Source: Gordonia jacobaea
GTDB taxonomy: Bacteria > Actinomycetota > Actinomycetes > Mycobacteriales > Mycobacteriaceae
Direction of reading: 5' to 3'
DNA length: 64,000 nt
NCBI RefSeq assembly: GCF_001186365.1
Contig: NZ_LDTZ01000019.1
Span: 124,001 to 188,000 of the forward strand
Under the pieces are notes generated by a model. It saw only the letters and a list, made by a program, of their open reading frames with translations, was not told where the DNA came from and searched no databases. This document shows positions 45,718-57,443 of this stretch, in pieces. The translations under genes and the position numbers were made by a program. Each line of letters opens with the position of its first letter. Within the stretch, counting starts at the first letter, position 1.

Positions 45718-47427
45718 GTGACCCGCGAACCTCACAGCCTGCCCGATTCGAAGACCTCTGCTGTTCCGTCGATGTCGCGTCGGCGGCTCATGCAGACCGC
45801 TGCCGCCGCAGCCGGCACAGCGGCCGCGCTCGCATCCGGTGTATCCGAAGCGGTTGCCGCGCCGCACCATCAGGCCTTCCTGCACTCGGTGGCATCCGGA
45901 GATCCGCTGTCTGACCGCGTCATCCTGTGGACCCGGGTCACTCCCGAGCCGCGGGCAACACCCGGGTCGGGATTCGGCGAGCCGACGAACGTCCGGTGGC
46001 AGGTGTCCCAAGACCCGGGCTTCGCGCGCGTCGTGTCGTCGGGCGTCTTCACCACCTCTGTCGATCGCGACCACACCGTCAAGGTCGACGCGGCCGGCCT
46101 GTCGCCGTCGACGCGGTACTTCTATCGTTTCGTCGTGGCCGACGGCCCACTGGCAGGCGCTGTTTCACCGACCGGGCGCACCAAGACCGCACCAGCGCTG
46201 TCGGCCGACATCGACAAGCTCCGATTCGCGGTCTGTTCGTGCGCGAATTACGAAGCGGGCCATTTCATCTCCTACCGCGGCATGGCTCAGCGGGATGACC
46301 TCGACTTCGTGCTTCACCTCGGCGACTACACCTACGAATACGAGACCGGCGGATATCCCGGCGCTTACAACGAGACCGTCCGCACCACCGCTCCGGTCCA
46401 CGCGACCGTCACCGTCGACGACTACCGGATCCGGCAGGGCAAGTACCACCAGGATCCCGATCTCGCCCGCGCACATGCCGCTCACACCTTCATCTGCATG
46501 TGGGATGACCACGAATCCGCCAACAACTCCTACCGAGACGGCGCCGAGAACCACAAGACTCTCACCCAGGGCAGCTGGAGCGCCCGCAAACGCGCGTCGG
46601 ACAAGGCGTACTTCGAGTGGATGCCGGTGCGCCCCAATTCAATCGACAACGGCGAACACCCCTACCGCCGGTTCCGCTTCGGTCAGCTCGCCGAGCTGAT
46701 CATCCCCGATCTACGCTCCTACCGCGACAAGCAGTCCTACCTCAAGGTCGACGATCCCAACCAGAGCATCACCGGTAAGACGCAATACAAGTGGCTCGAG
46801 ACCTCGATCACGACGTCGTCAGCGCGCTGGCAGGTGATCGGCAACGAGGTGATGATGGCTCCGCTGGTGATTCCCGAGACCACCGACCCGCGCGTCGCTG
46901 ACTGGCTGCACAAGCAGATCGGCCTGCCCGCCGACGGGATCACGGTCAACAACGACCAGTGGGACGGATATCAAGCGGAACGCCGTGCGCTGCTGCACGC
47001 GATCGACAAGGCGGGCAAGAAGAGTGTCGTGCTCGTCACCGGCGACATCCACAGCTCGTGGGCCAGCGAGATTCCCCTCAACGTGCTCCACTACGGCAAG
47101 GATGCGAGCGGGCGCGTGGTCGCGTGCGAATTCACCCCGCCGAGCATCACCGTGGCCAGCGGCTACGACACCATCGCCATCAACAGGGCACTCGCGGCGC
47201 CCGTCACGACGACCATGGACGTCGCCCAGGAGACCATCAAGACCGCGAACCCCTGGATCAAGGACGTCGAGCTCACCACACACGGTTTCGGAGTCATGGA
47301 GATCGACAGGTCACGCGCGCAGATGAACTGGTTCTACGTGAAGGACGTGACGAACCCAGCGTCGTCGGTGTACCCCGCCTTCAGTTGGTACACACGCGTC
47401 GGACAGCCAAAACTACGGCGCGCCTGA
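45718..47427 (+). CDS. PhoD-family alkaline phosphatase, Tat-exported (copy 2)
   Basis: 569 aa, closely similar to copy 1 along its whole length. Tat signal SRRRLMQTA at residue 19, then AVAAPHHQ. Core motifs CSCANYEAGHF, LGDYTYEYETGG, WDDHESANNSYRDG and GDIHSSWASE are all intact. GTG at 45718; an ATG at 45772 (MSRRRLM) is possible. Followed after 69 bp by an unrelated exported protein and then a second PAP2 gene. Confidence 0.88.
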   Translation: MTREPHSLPDSKTSAVPSMSRRRLMQTAAAAAGTAAALASGVSEAVAAPHHQAFLHSVASGDPLSDRVILWTRVTPEPRATPGSGFGEPTNVRWQVSQDPGFARVVSSGVFTTSVDRDHTVKVDAAGLSPSTRYFYRFVVADGPLAGAVSPTGRTKTAPALSADIDKLRFAVCSCANYEAGHFISYRGMAQRDDLDFVLHLGDYTYEYETGGYPGAYNETVRTTAPVHATVTVDDYRIRQGKYHQDPDLARAHAAHTFICMWDDHESANNSYRDGAENHKTLTQGSWSARKRASDKAYFEWMPVRPNSIDNGEHPYRRFRFGQLAELIIPDLRSYRDKQSYLKVDDPNQSITGKTQYKWLETSITTSSARWQVIGNEVMMAPLVIPETTDPRVADWLHKQIGLPADGITVNNDQWDGYQAERRALLHAIDKAGKKSVVLVTGDIHSSWASEIPLNVLHYGKDASGRVVACEFTPPSITVASGYDTIAINRALAAPVTTTMDVAQETIKTANPWIKDVELTTHGFGVMEIDRSRAQMNWFYVKDVTNPASSVYPAFSWYTRVGQPKLRRA

Positions 47428-47496
47428 ACTATTCGCCATCTCTGACAACCCGACCGACACTCACGACGGCCGACTTCCCGCAACGATTGGACTCTC

Positions 47497-48786
47497 ATGC
47501 ATTCCGAGCACTCCGCCGTGACTCCACGGCGCACACTGGCCCTCGCTGCGGGGCTGACGGCGGTTGCCGTGGCCGCGACGGTAGCCGTCGGCGCGACGTC
47601 CGCGCATGCCGCACCCCTCGGCCAACCGTCCGCGCCGTTCCCCACCGAATGCAGGTCGGGTAGCACACTGACACTCGGTGAACTCGTGCCGATCGTTGCC
47701 AAGTCGCTCGACGCCCGAGCGCCCGGAGCCGCAACGACGATCGACAGCGCCGCCGGCCGCTTCTCCACGCAACTGCACAACAGCACCGTCAGCACGCTCG
47801 TGGTCACTCAGCGCGGGTCGGAAGTGAGTCCAGGTCAAGGCGTGCAGGCCACCCACGGCGCCAATGCGCTGGTCCAGCAGGTGTTGTCGATCAAGAACGG
47901 CACCTACCGTGACGGTTACCGGCTCTCCTCGATCACGCTCAACGACGCGATCGAGACCGTTCTCGTAGGGATCGAGGCAAACGACGCGATCGTCCTCGGC
48001 AACATCGCGACCATCCTCGACGAGGTCGCATCGAAGGCCGTCTCGGGTGCCGTCGGTGTGCCGATCGTCAGCAGCATCATCGGCTCCATCGCGGGAAAGA
48101 TCGTGAAAACGGTCGTCGAGCTGCCGGGGACCGTGGCCGAGAAGGGCGGAAACGCCCTCGGAGACAAGGCAGACAGCACGTGTCTGGCGGCCGGGGACGG
48201 CACCAAACCGGTTCAACGGGAAAGGGTCAAGAACGCCTTCGCCGTGAACGTCAGCCCTGAGCTGACCACCTTCGCGAAGTCGTTGAGTCCGTCGAGTGAC
48301 GACTGTCGCCCGCTGGCAGGCTTGAGCCTGGACGAGGCCGTCGTCTACGTCGGCGCGACGCATGGATCGACGCTGCCGAAATCGCAACAGGCGTCGTTTG
48401 CGGCGAGCGTCAAGAGCGTCCGAGCCAACCTACGCAAGGTGTACCTCAGCAACGCATTCGTCCCGAAGGACAAGGACGAGCTGATCGGCGTATTCGAAAA
48501 GGTGGCGGGTCTGCCGATCATCGGCGGCCCTGGCCTGACCTATGCTGCCGGAGTGCTGCAGAACCTCAGTGCCGGCGGCGAACTCAGCCACTACATCCCA
48601 TTGTCGGATGTCTCGGTCAACGCCGTGTTCAACGGGGGCCGTGCCGTCAACGATCTCCGAACTTTCAAAGCAACACCCGAATGGGCGCTCGCGAGCGCAC
48701 AGGGTGCTACAAAAGCGTTGTGCCGCACCACCGATGAAGGTAAGCCCTACCCGGGCGCCGACAAGACCGTCTACCTGGGCAAGTGA
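47497..48786 (+). CDS. Exported protein of unknown function between the second phosphatase pair
   Basis: 429 aa. I do not recognise it. A signal peptide (TLALAAGLTAVAVAATVAVG, cleavage near SAHAAP, residue 39) leads a mature protein with four cysteines (CRSG, STCL, DDCR, LCRT). It has a hydrophobic helix around VGVPIVSSIIGSIAGKIVK and no catalytic motif I can name. Co-directional with and tightly linked to the PAP2 gene (stop overlaps a GTG of that frame). The first phosphatase block lacks it. Confidence 0.7.
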   Translation: MHSEHSAVTPRRTLALAAGLTAVAVAATVAVGATSAHAAPLGQPSAPFPTECRSGSTLTLGELVPIVAKSLDARAPGAATTIDSAAGRFSTQLHNSTVSTLVVTQRGSEVSPGQGVQATHGANALVQQVLSIKNGTYRDGYRLSSITLNDAIETVLVGIEANDAIVLGNIATILDEVASKAVSGAVGVPIVSSIIGSIAGKIVKTVVELPGTVAEKGGNALGDKADSTCLAAGDGTKPVQRERVKNAFAVNVSPELTTFAKSLSPSSDDCRPLAGLSLDEAVVYVGATHGSTLPKSQQASFAASVKSVRANLRKVYLSNAFVPKDKDELIGVFEKVAGLPIIGGPGLTYAAGVLQNLSAGGELSHYIPLSDVSVNAVFNGGRAVNDLRTFKATPEWALASAQGATKALCRTTDEGKPYPGADKTVYLGK

Positions 48787-48797
48787 GGAAACACTCG

Positions 48798-49985
48798 ATG
48801 TCATCGATCCACATTCCCGTCAGATCGCTCAGGCGCGTCGTCGCGGCCACCGCTCTGACCGCCTGCGCACTCCTCGGCGCCCAGGTACCCACGGCCGTCG
48901 CGGCGCCGCCTCGACCCAACCCGACGCCGTTCCCCGCGGGTGCGATCGCGACGGTGTACCAGTCCGACGTCCACGGCTCTGACGTCATCTATTGGCCAGT
49001 GATCTCGAGCTTCACCGACATTCGCAAAAACCACCCCGACACGATCGCCGAGAACTCGGACAGGGCCGCGGCGATCAATCAGTCGGCGAAGAACGATCCG
49101 GCACGTCAGAAGCGGGCACTCGACGACGGCTACGCGATTGACGGCTTGTCGCAGACGCAGCTCTACACAATGTCGGATGCGTTCGGCACCAACCTCGGTA
49201 GAGATTTCCGTCAGGCCCTTGCTGACAAACGACTGCCCAAGGTCTCGGCTCTGCTCGACACACTATTCGCCCGGGGCCAAGGCATCGCTGCGTCCACGGC
49301 GGTCGAGAAGGCCCTGTCTGACAACGACCGTCCGTATGTGGCCGAACCCGACCGCATCACGGTGTACAACCGGCCCGGCAGGTCCAAGAGCGACGTGCAG
49401 TCCAGCGGCTCGTCGTACCCGTCCGGGCACACCGCGTCGGCAATGATCCGCACCGGGCTGCTCGCACTGATGATTCCCGAACTCGCACCACAATTCCTCG
49501 CGCGCGGCAGCGAAGCCGGCTACAACCGCGTCGTCCTCGGCGTGCACTACCCGCTCGACGTGATCGCCGGACGCATGGTCGCCGACGCCGCCGTCGCCGA
49601 CAGATACGCCGACCCCAGGTTCCGACCGTTGATCGTTGCTGCCGGGCAGGAACTCCGTGCAGAACTCGAATGGCGTTGCCGCGCAGTACTATCAACGTGC
49701 ATCGCGCGCGACACACCATACCGCAGCACACCCGACGCACTGGCCGACTACAACAAGCGCATGTCCTACGGACTCTCGCGCATCGGCTCGCCGAGTGCAG
49801 CGTTCGTCGTACCGCCGACGGCCGTCGACCTCGTGCTGCGCGCACACCCCCAACTCACCCGCGCACAAGCAACCGATCTACTACGGCGCACCGCCTACCC
49901 GGCCGGATACCCGCTCGACGACCAACGCCCCGGCGCACAGTCGTGGCAGCGCCTCGACCTCGCCCGCGCCTACGCCGCCCGCTGA
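48798..49985 (+). CDS. Secreted PAP2/class A acid phosphatase (copy 2)
   Basis: 395 aa. Signal peptide ending near TAVAAPP. SSYPSGHTASA and SEAGYNRVVLGVHYPLD show the phosphatase signature is intact. ATG at 48798 with GAGG upstream; a GTG at 48783 overlaps the preceding stop. Its 5' half has diverged from copy 1 (about two thirds identical by eye), while the 3' half is nearly identical. Confidence 0.87.
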   Translation: MSSIHIPVRSLRRVVAATALTACALLGAQVPTAVAAPPRPNPTPFPAGAIATVYQSDVHGSDVIYWPVISSFTDIRKNHPDTIAENSDRAAAINQSAKNDPARQKRALDDGYAIDGLSQTQLYTMSDAFGTNLGRDFRQALADKRLPKVSALLDTLFARGQGIAASTAVEKALSDNDRPYVAEPDRITVYNRPGRSKSDVQSSGSSYPSGHTASAMIRTGLLALMIPELAPQFLARGSEAGYNRVVLGVHYPLDVIAGRMVADAAVADRYADPRFRPLIVAAGQELRAELEWRCRAVLSTCIARDTPYRSTPDALADYNKRMSYGLSRIGSPSAAFVVPPTAVDLVLRAHPQLTRAQATDLLRRTAYPAGYPLDDQRPGAQSWQRLDLARAYAAR

Positions 49986-50059
49986 TCGAGCCCCACCCGC
50001 TGATCAGCTTGTTACCCGCTGATCGAGCCCCACCCGCTGATCGAGCTTGTCGAGATCAC
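49982..50059. repeat. Dispersed CTGATCGAGCTTGTCGAGATC repeat, block 2 copy
   Basis: Four imperfect units of CCGCTGATCGAGC, the last extended TTGTCGAGATCAC, join the PAP2 stop to the stop of the convergent gene at 50056. Same position as the copy at 45368 relative to its PAP2 gene. Confidence 0.85.
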
Positions 50060-50559
50060 GCAGCGCGGCGAGACTCGAACTGCGGCAGCACCTCTGCGCG
50101 CACGCGGTGCTCGGTGGCCGAGCCGTCGATCGGAACGATGAGCACGGCGTCGGCGACCTCTGCCGCGTAGATGTCGCGGATCAGTGTGGCCAGGCCGTGC
50201 GGGGTACCGACGTAGCGCACGGTCTCTGCGGGATCGCCGGCGGACGTCACCGACGAGCCGGCAGCCGACACCGAGGCGACAGACGCGCGCGCCGACCCCG
50301 GATGCGGTGCGATCGCAACCTCGACAGCCAGTGCTACCGAGAAGTTCGCGGTGTCACGGGTGCCGGCCCGCAGTAGCGAGCGAGTGCGCTGGGCGTCGCG
50401 CAGCGTCGAACGTCGCACGACGATCGGCAGTTCGGCGGCACCGGCGTCGCCGACGATCGCAACCCGCAGCGCCGGGCGGCCGATGGTGATGACGCCGGTG
50501 TCGGCAGCAAGGAGCTGGTCGGCGAGAACGTCTGTCGGAGAACTCGATTGGATCGTCAC
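50056..50559 (-). CDS. Short protein resembling the C-terminal part of luciferase-like monooxygenases
   Basis: 167 aa. DPAETVRYVGTPHGLATLIRDIYAAEVADAVLIVP followed by EVLPQFESRR looks like the C-terminal end of LLM-class flavin oxidoreductases, but the protein is about half the usual 330+ aa and lacks an obvious flavin site. It may be a remnant or a divergent small family. GTG start overlaps the aminotransferase stop (GTGA), so it lies in the same SAM-riboswitch-controlled operon. Confidence 0.55.
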   Translation of the reverse strand: MTIQSSSPTDVLADQLLAADTGVITIGRPALRVAIVGDAGAAELPIVVRRSTLRDAQRTRSLLRAGTRDTANFSVALAVEVAIAPHPGSARASVASVSAAGSSVTSAGDPAETVRYVGTPHGLATLIRDIYAAEVADAVLIVPIDGSATEHRVRAEVLPQFESRRAA

Positions 50560-51884
50560 GAGTGTGCCTTTCGGTGGTGGATGTCGGGGGCGTCGGCGCT
50601 GCGATCGCTCAGGCAACGCAGCGCGTGGAGCAGGCGGTCGACGTCGTCGGACGAGCTGCCGAGTCCGAAGCTCGCGCGTACAGCGCCGTCGGGATAACCG
50701 AGTCGGTCGAGAAGCGGGTGCGCGCAGAACTTTCCGTCGCGTACACCGATGCCGTGTTCCGAACTCAGGTACTCCGCCACCTCGCGCGGGCTATGGCCGT
50801 CGACGGTGAAGCCTGCGATGCCGACGCGCTCGAGGCCGTCGTCGAAGACACGCAAGGGGGTGACTCCGTCGATCTCGGCGAGTCCGGCGTCGAGTTGTGC
50901 GCACAGGTACGCCTCGTGCGCGCCGATCCACTCGTGTCCGAGGTCGGTGATCGCGTCGCATGCGGCAGCAATCGCAATGACGCCCAACACATTAGGAGAA
51001 CCGGCTTCGTGGCGCGCCGCACCCGTGTGCCACGACACCGACGCGCAACCGGCCTCGACGTCGACGTCTGCCGTTGCACCGCCGCCCGCCAGGTACGGCT
51101 GCGCGGCGTCGAGCCAGTCGGTGCGTCCGATCAGCACACCCGCGCCGAACGGCGCGTAGAGCTTATGGCCCGAGAAGACGAGGTAGTCGATGCCGTGGCT
51201 GACGATCGACACCGGGCGATGCGCGACGAGTTGTGCGGCGTCGACGAGGATTCGGGCGCCGTGCCGGTGCGCAATCGATGCGAGTCGCGAGATCGGGAGG
51301 ACCTCGCCGGTCACGTTCGACGCCGCGGTCACCGCAAGTAGCGCGGCGGGCTTGGCTGCGAGTTCGCGCTCGACGGCGGCGAGAGTCTCGTCGATGGTCG
51401 AAGCAACTTCGACGATGCGCGTCCACTTGTCTTTGCGTTCGACCCACGGAAGCAGGTTCGCGTGGTGCTCGATGTCGAGAACGACAACGTCACCGGGCGT
51501 CACATGCGCCGCGAGGTTGATCGCGTCGGTGGTGTTGCGAGTGAACACGACGGCGTCGTCGGCGCGACCACGGACGAAGCGTCGAACGGTCTCGCGGCAC
51601 TCCTCGTAGCGACGCGTCGTGACCTGCGACAGATGTCCCGCGCCGCGGTGCACGCTGGCGTAGGTGCTCAGCGAGTCGGCGACGGCATCAGCCACCGCTG
51701 TGAGTGCGGGGGCGCTGGCGGCGTAGTCGAAGTTGGCGTAGCGCACCGTCGTACCGTCGGAAAGCGGCGCGCATTCGGCGGCTCCGACAACGTCGGCGAG
51801 TGGGGCGATAGTTGGGGTCTGCACAGGCGAAACAGCCTTGGCCTGCGAGAACTCGGTGTGCGAACGGGTGACGACAGCAGTCAT
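50556..51884 (-). CDS. Class V aminotransferase, cysteine desulfurase-like
   Basis: 442-aa PLP enzyme. FDYAASAPALTAVADAV near the start, RNTTDAINLAA, HHANLLPW, VDAAQLVAHRPVSI and the PLP lysine in YLVFSGHKLYAPFGAGVL are as in SufS/CsdA-type desulfurases. A Cys-containing loop near the end (DGKFCAHPLL) could hold the persulfide cysteine. ATG at 51884 with AAGGAG. A SAM-IV riboswitch lies in its 5' leader, so it is a sulfur-metabolism gene turned down when SAM is high. Confidence 0.83.
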   Translation of the reverse strand: MTAVVTRSHTEFSQAKAVSPVQTPTIAPLADVVGAAECAPLSDGTTVRYANFDYAASAPALTAVADAVADSLSTYASVHRGAGHLSQVTTRRYEECRETVRRFVRGRADDAVVFTRNTTDAINLAAHVTPGDVVVLDIEHHANLLPWVERKDKWTRIVEVASTIDETLAAVERELAAKPAALLAVTAASNVTGEVLPISRLASIAHRHGARILVDAAQLVAHRPVSIVSHGIDYLVFSGHKLYAPFGAGVLIGRTDWLDAAQPYLAGGGATADVDVEAGCASVSWHTGAARHEAGSPNVLGVIAIAAACDAITDLGHEWIGAHEAYLCAQLDAGLAEIDGVTPLRVFDDGLERVGIAGFTVDGHSPREVAEYLSSEHGIGVRDGKFCAHPLLDRLGYPDGAVRASFGLGSSSDDVDRLLHALRCLSDRSADAPDIHHRKAHS

Positions 51885-51898
51885 CGAATAGTCTCCTT

Positions 51899-52016
51899 GG
51901 AATCCACGCTTGCCGTACCCACCCTGGGCACGGCCAGGTCGTCACCCGGAGCACCCCACCGCGGAGGAGGGTTGCCGACCAGCTAGCCGGGGCTTGTCGC
52001 TGGCACTCATGACCTG
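51899..52016 (-). promoter_or_regulatory. SAM-IV riboswitch
   Basis: On the minus strand the leader runs GGTCATGAGTGCCAGCGACA, then AAGCCCCGGC, CGGCAACCCTCC, CCGCGGTGGGGTGC, CCGGGTGACGACC and finally GCAAGCGTGGATTCC, in the order of actinobacterial SAM-IV aptamers: P1 closed by GGTC/GACC and a 3' pseudoknot segment. The aptamer's 3' end abuts the AAGGAG of the aminotransferase gene (51893-51898), suggesting translational control. Confidence 0.85.
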
Positions 52017-52180
52017 TTCCAAGGATCACCGACGCGACGCTGAGCTGTCAACTTTCGCTCAGCGTGCACGAAAGGCCGCCGAGGGTGCGATCACCGAGCG
52101 TGTTAATGACCCCGATTCTGTGCGCCAGCCCGGTCGGTCTGTGCGCGGTCGCGCTTCCACGCAACCGGTAGCGTGAATCC

Positions 52181-53281
52181 ATGCCAGCTTCGGAGGTCTT
52201 CGTCCTGTCCAGGCCGCACGGCACCGTTCGAGCACGTGGCGCGTCCGCGGGATTCACCGACGCTACCGAGGCTGCAGAGGAGCTACGTTCCGGGCGCATC
52301 GGCGCCGTCACCGGGGCGATCGGGTTCACGACCGCCGACGACGCCGCGCTGCTGGTTCCCGAAACCATCACGCACAGCGGTTCGGCGATCGTGGGGCAAG
52401 CGCCGGAGCCTGCTCACGCCGAGCGCGTCACATTGATTCCCGACGCCGCGACGCATCGGGACCGGGTCGCACGTGCCATCGACGAGATCGACGCGGGGGC
52501 GTTGTCGAAGGTCGTGCTCGCGCGCGCCGTCGAATTCGACGTCGAACCTCCCGTCGACCCGGATCGACTTCTCGACGCACTGGCGTACGGAAACGCCGAT
52601 CACTCTGCGTTTCTCGTCGACCTCAGCGTCGACGAGCACACCGACCCGCGAGCTCGATGGCTCATCGGAGCGAGCCCAGAAGTGTTGCTGCGCAAACAAG
52701 GTCTCGAGGTTACGTGCCGTCCCTACGCGGGATCGGCGGCGCGCTCAGCAGACCCCGACGTCGACCACGCTGCCGGCCGAGCACTGCTCGCCTCGACGAA
52801 GGACCGCGCCGAGCACGCGTTCGTCGTCGACCATCTCCGTAACGCGCTCGAGCCGATCTGTCGTGAACTCGACGTGCCTGATCAGCCGTCGCTCGTCTCG
52901 ACCGGCGAGATGTGGCACCTCGCGACACCGATTCGCGGCGTGCTGAGCGATCCGACGATCACCGCCCTCGACCTGGCGCTGCTACTGAGCCCGACCCCCG
53001 CAGTGTGCGGAACACCGGGAGATGTTGCAGCACAGTTCATCTCAGCTCACGAGGAGCGTCGTGGATTCTACGCGGGCGCCGTCGGATGGTCGGGCTCCGC
53101 GGGCGACGGCGAGTGGATGGTGACGATCCGTTCGCTCGAGCTGTCCGACGACCGTCGCCATGTCCACACCTGGGCAGGCGGCGGCATCGTCACCGGGTCG
53201 GAGCCGCAGGCAGAGCTCGACGAGACGTCGGCGAAGCTCGCGACCGTCCTGCGCGCGCTCGGCGTCGACGAGCTCGGTTGA
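52181..53281 (+). CDS. Isochorismate synthase
   Basis: 366-aa chorismate-utilising enzyme making isochorismate for siderophore or menaquinone routes. The C-terminal chorismate-binding domain shows LSKVVLARAVEFD, IGASPEVLLRK, CRPYAGSAARS, STKDRAEHAFVVDHLRNAL, SPTPAVCGTP and FYAGAVGWSG. No -associated lyase or ligase is adjacent. ATG at 52181 has TAGCGT 6 nt upstream and no Shine-Dalgarno, so probably leaderless. EntC/DhbC- and MenF-type roles cannot be told apart here. Confidence 0.88.
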   Translation: MPASEVFVLSRPHGTVRARGASAGFTDATEAAEELRSGRIGAVTGAIGFTTADDAALLVPETITHSGSAIVGQAPEPAHAERVTLIPDAATHRDRVARAIDEIDAGALSKVVLARAVEFDVEPPVDPDRLLDALAYGNADHSAFLVDLSVDEHTDPRARWLIGASPEVLLRKQGLEVTCRPYAGSAARSADPDVDHAAGRALLASTKDRAEHAFVVDHLRNALEPICRELDVPDQPSLVSTGEMWHLATPIRGVLSDPTITALDLALLLSPTPAVCGTPGDVAAQFISAHEERRGFYAGAVGWSGSAGDGEWMVTIRSLELSDDRRHVHTWAGGGIVTGSEPQAELDETSAKLATVLRALGVDELG

Positions 53282-53291
53282 CGCCGGGGTC

Positions 53292-53321
53292 GTGGGTCCA
53301 CGCCCGCGTCGTGGAGCCCAC
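53292..53321. terminator. Hairpin between convergent isochorismate synthase and dgdA genes
   Basis: GTGGGTCCACG (53292-53302) pairs with CGTGGAGCCCAC (53310-53321) with one bulged base, in the 64-bp gap between the two stops. Confidence 0.5.
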
Positions 53322-53345
53322 ACCCCCGCGCCGAACCACCCGCAC

Positions 53346-55648
<2,303 letters not shown>

Positions 55649-55664
<16 letters not shown>

Positions 55665-56848
55665 TCCAGATCGCCGAGCAGGTCGTCGACGCCCTCGAGT
55701 CCGACCGAGAGCCGCACCACCGAGTCGCTGAGCCCGATCGCCGCCCGACCATCCGGACCCATCGCGCGGTGCGTCGTCGTGGCGGGGTGGGTGATGAGCG
55801 ACTTGGAGTCGCCGAGGTTGTTCGAGATGTCGATGACCTGCAACGCGTTGAGCACCTCGAACGCCCGCTTCTTGCCGTCGACGCCGTCGTGGTCATTGAG
55901 TTCGAACGTCACGACGGTGCCGCCGCCCGACATCTGCTTGGTCGCGAGGTCGTACTGCGGATGCGATGTGATGAACGGGTACTTGGTCCACCGCACGCGT
56001 GGATCGGCCTCGAGGAATTCGGCGATGCGCAACGCCGACGCCACAGACGCGTCGACGCGCAGGCGCATGGTCTCGAGCCCCTTGAGCAGAGTCCACGCGT
56101 TGAACGGACTCAATGCGGGACCGGTATGACGCATCAGAGTCTGCACCGGACCGTCGATGTACTCCTTGGTTCCCAACACCGCACCGCCCATCACACGGCC
56201 CTGGCCGTCGATGTGCTTGGTACCCGAGTAGACGATCACGTCGGCACCGAGATCGAATCCGCGTTGCAGTAGTGGTGTGGCGAAGACGTTGTCCAACACC
56301 ACCTTTGCGCCCGCGGCGTGAGCAAGCTCAGACACCTTCGCGACGTCGACGAGAGTCTGCATCGGATTCGACGGCGTCTCGAAGAACACTGCGTCGGTCG
56401 GCGTCGACAGCGCCTGCTCCCATTGGTCGAGGTCCTCGCCGTCGACGAAAACCGTTTCGACGCCCCAGCGCGGCAGGATCTCGTTGCACACCACGAAGCA
56501 CGAACCGAACAGGCTGCGCGCCGCGACGAGCCGATCGCCCGCCTTCAGCAGTGCGCCGAGCGCCACGAACACCGCGGCCATGCCGCTCGCCGTCGCGAAG
56601 CATGCCTCGGCACCGTCGAGTAAGCGCAGTCGCTCCTCGAACATGGCGGTCGTCGGATTTCCGTAGCGGGAGTAGACGAATCGCTCGTCCTCACCGGTGA
56701 ATGCGCGCTCGGCCGCTTCTGCGGAGTCGTACACGTAACCGCTGGTGAGGTAGAGCGCCTCGGAGGTCTCGAAGAAGCCGGAGCGAGCCAGGCCGCCGCG
56801 CACGGCGAGGGTGTCGAAGGAAACGCCTTCTGGCAGTTCGTGACTCAC
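55649..56848 (-). CDS. metZ: O-succinylhomoserine sulfhydrylase
   Basis: 399-aa Cys/Met-metabolism PLP enzyme making homocysteine from O-succinylhomoserine and sulfide. SRYGNPTTAMFEERL, GMAAVFVALGALL, FFETPSNPMQTLVD, DNVFATPLLQRG and the PLP lysine in YSGTKHIDGQGR. GTG at 56848 overlaps the rhodanese stop (GTGA) with GGAGG upstream. The rhodanese-metZ pair is conserved in mycobacteria (Rv0390-Rv0391). Confidence 0.93.
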
Positions 56849-57258
56849 GACTGCCTCCACGGAAGATTGGAGGCACGCCACCCGACGGCGCCGCGGTGGT
56901 CGTTCTCGTCGAGTGCGCCCTCGAATCCGTCGAGAACGTTGTACGCCTTGGTGATTCCGGCCGCGGTCGCCGCCTCGGCAGCTCCGATCGAACGATGTCC
57001 GGAGCGGCACAAGAAGATCACTTCGTTGTCGTCACGAATACCCGCATCGCGCAGTTCCGCAATGAATGCCTGGTTGGGCGACCCGTCGGGAAAGGTGTTC
57101 CACTCGACGAAGACAGCGTTCTTCTCGATGACTTCCAGATCCGGAACGCCGACGAATGCCCATTCCGCCGTCGTGCGACAGTCGACCAGAACCGTGTTGG
57201 GGTCGGTCTCCAGCATCTCCCAGGCCTGCTGGGGAGTCAGATCGCCTGCATAGGTCAT
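56845..57258 (-). CDS. Rhodanese-like sulfurtransferase coupled to metZ
   Basis: 137-aa single-domain rhodanese. LVDCRTTAEWAFVGVPDL and the active-site loop FLCRSGHRSIGAA with an intact catalytic cysteine; GFEGALDENDHRG near the end. Probably delivers sulfane sulfur towards homocysteine synthesis. ATG at 57258; the open frame further upstream is not supported. First gene of the pair with metZ. Confidence 0.9.
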   Translation of the reverse strand: MTYAGDLTPQQAWEMLETDPNTVLVDCRTTAEWAFVGVPDLEVIEKNAVFVEWNTFPDGSPNQAFIAELRDAGIRDDNEVIFLCRSGHRSIGAAEAATAAGITKAYNVLDGFEGALDENDHRGAVGWRASNLPWRQS

Positions 57259-57365
57259 GCCCTGCACACCTTCCGCTCTCTGTTGTCGCCTATCCCGAAC
57301 GCACTGCTGGCCGGGAGTTTCGTCGCCTAGCAATGTACTCGCGCGCCGGTCGTGGCGTGATTTCG

Positions 57366-57413
57366 ACCCGAGCCCACCACAACCCGAGCCCACCACGACC
57401 CGAGCCCGCCACG
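57366..57413. repeat. Three tandem 16-bp repeats
   Basis: ACCCGAGCCCACCACA, ACCCGAGCCCACCACG and ACCCGAGCCCGCCACG follow each other in the gap between the rhodanese start and the LysR gene stop. Confidence 0.85.
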
Positions 57414-57443
57414 ACGCCGGCAGTCCCACCCGGACCCCGACAG

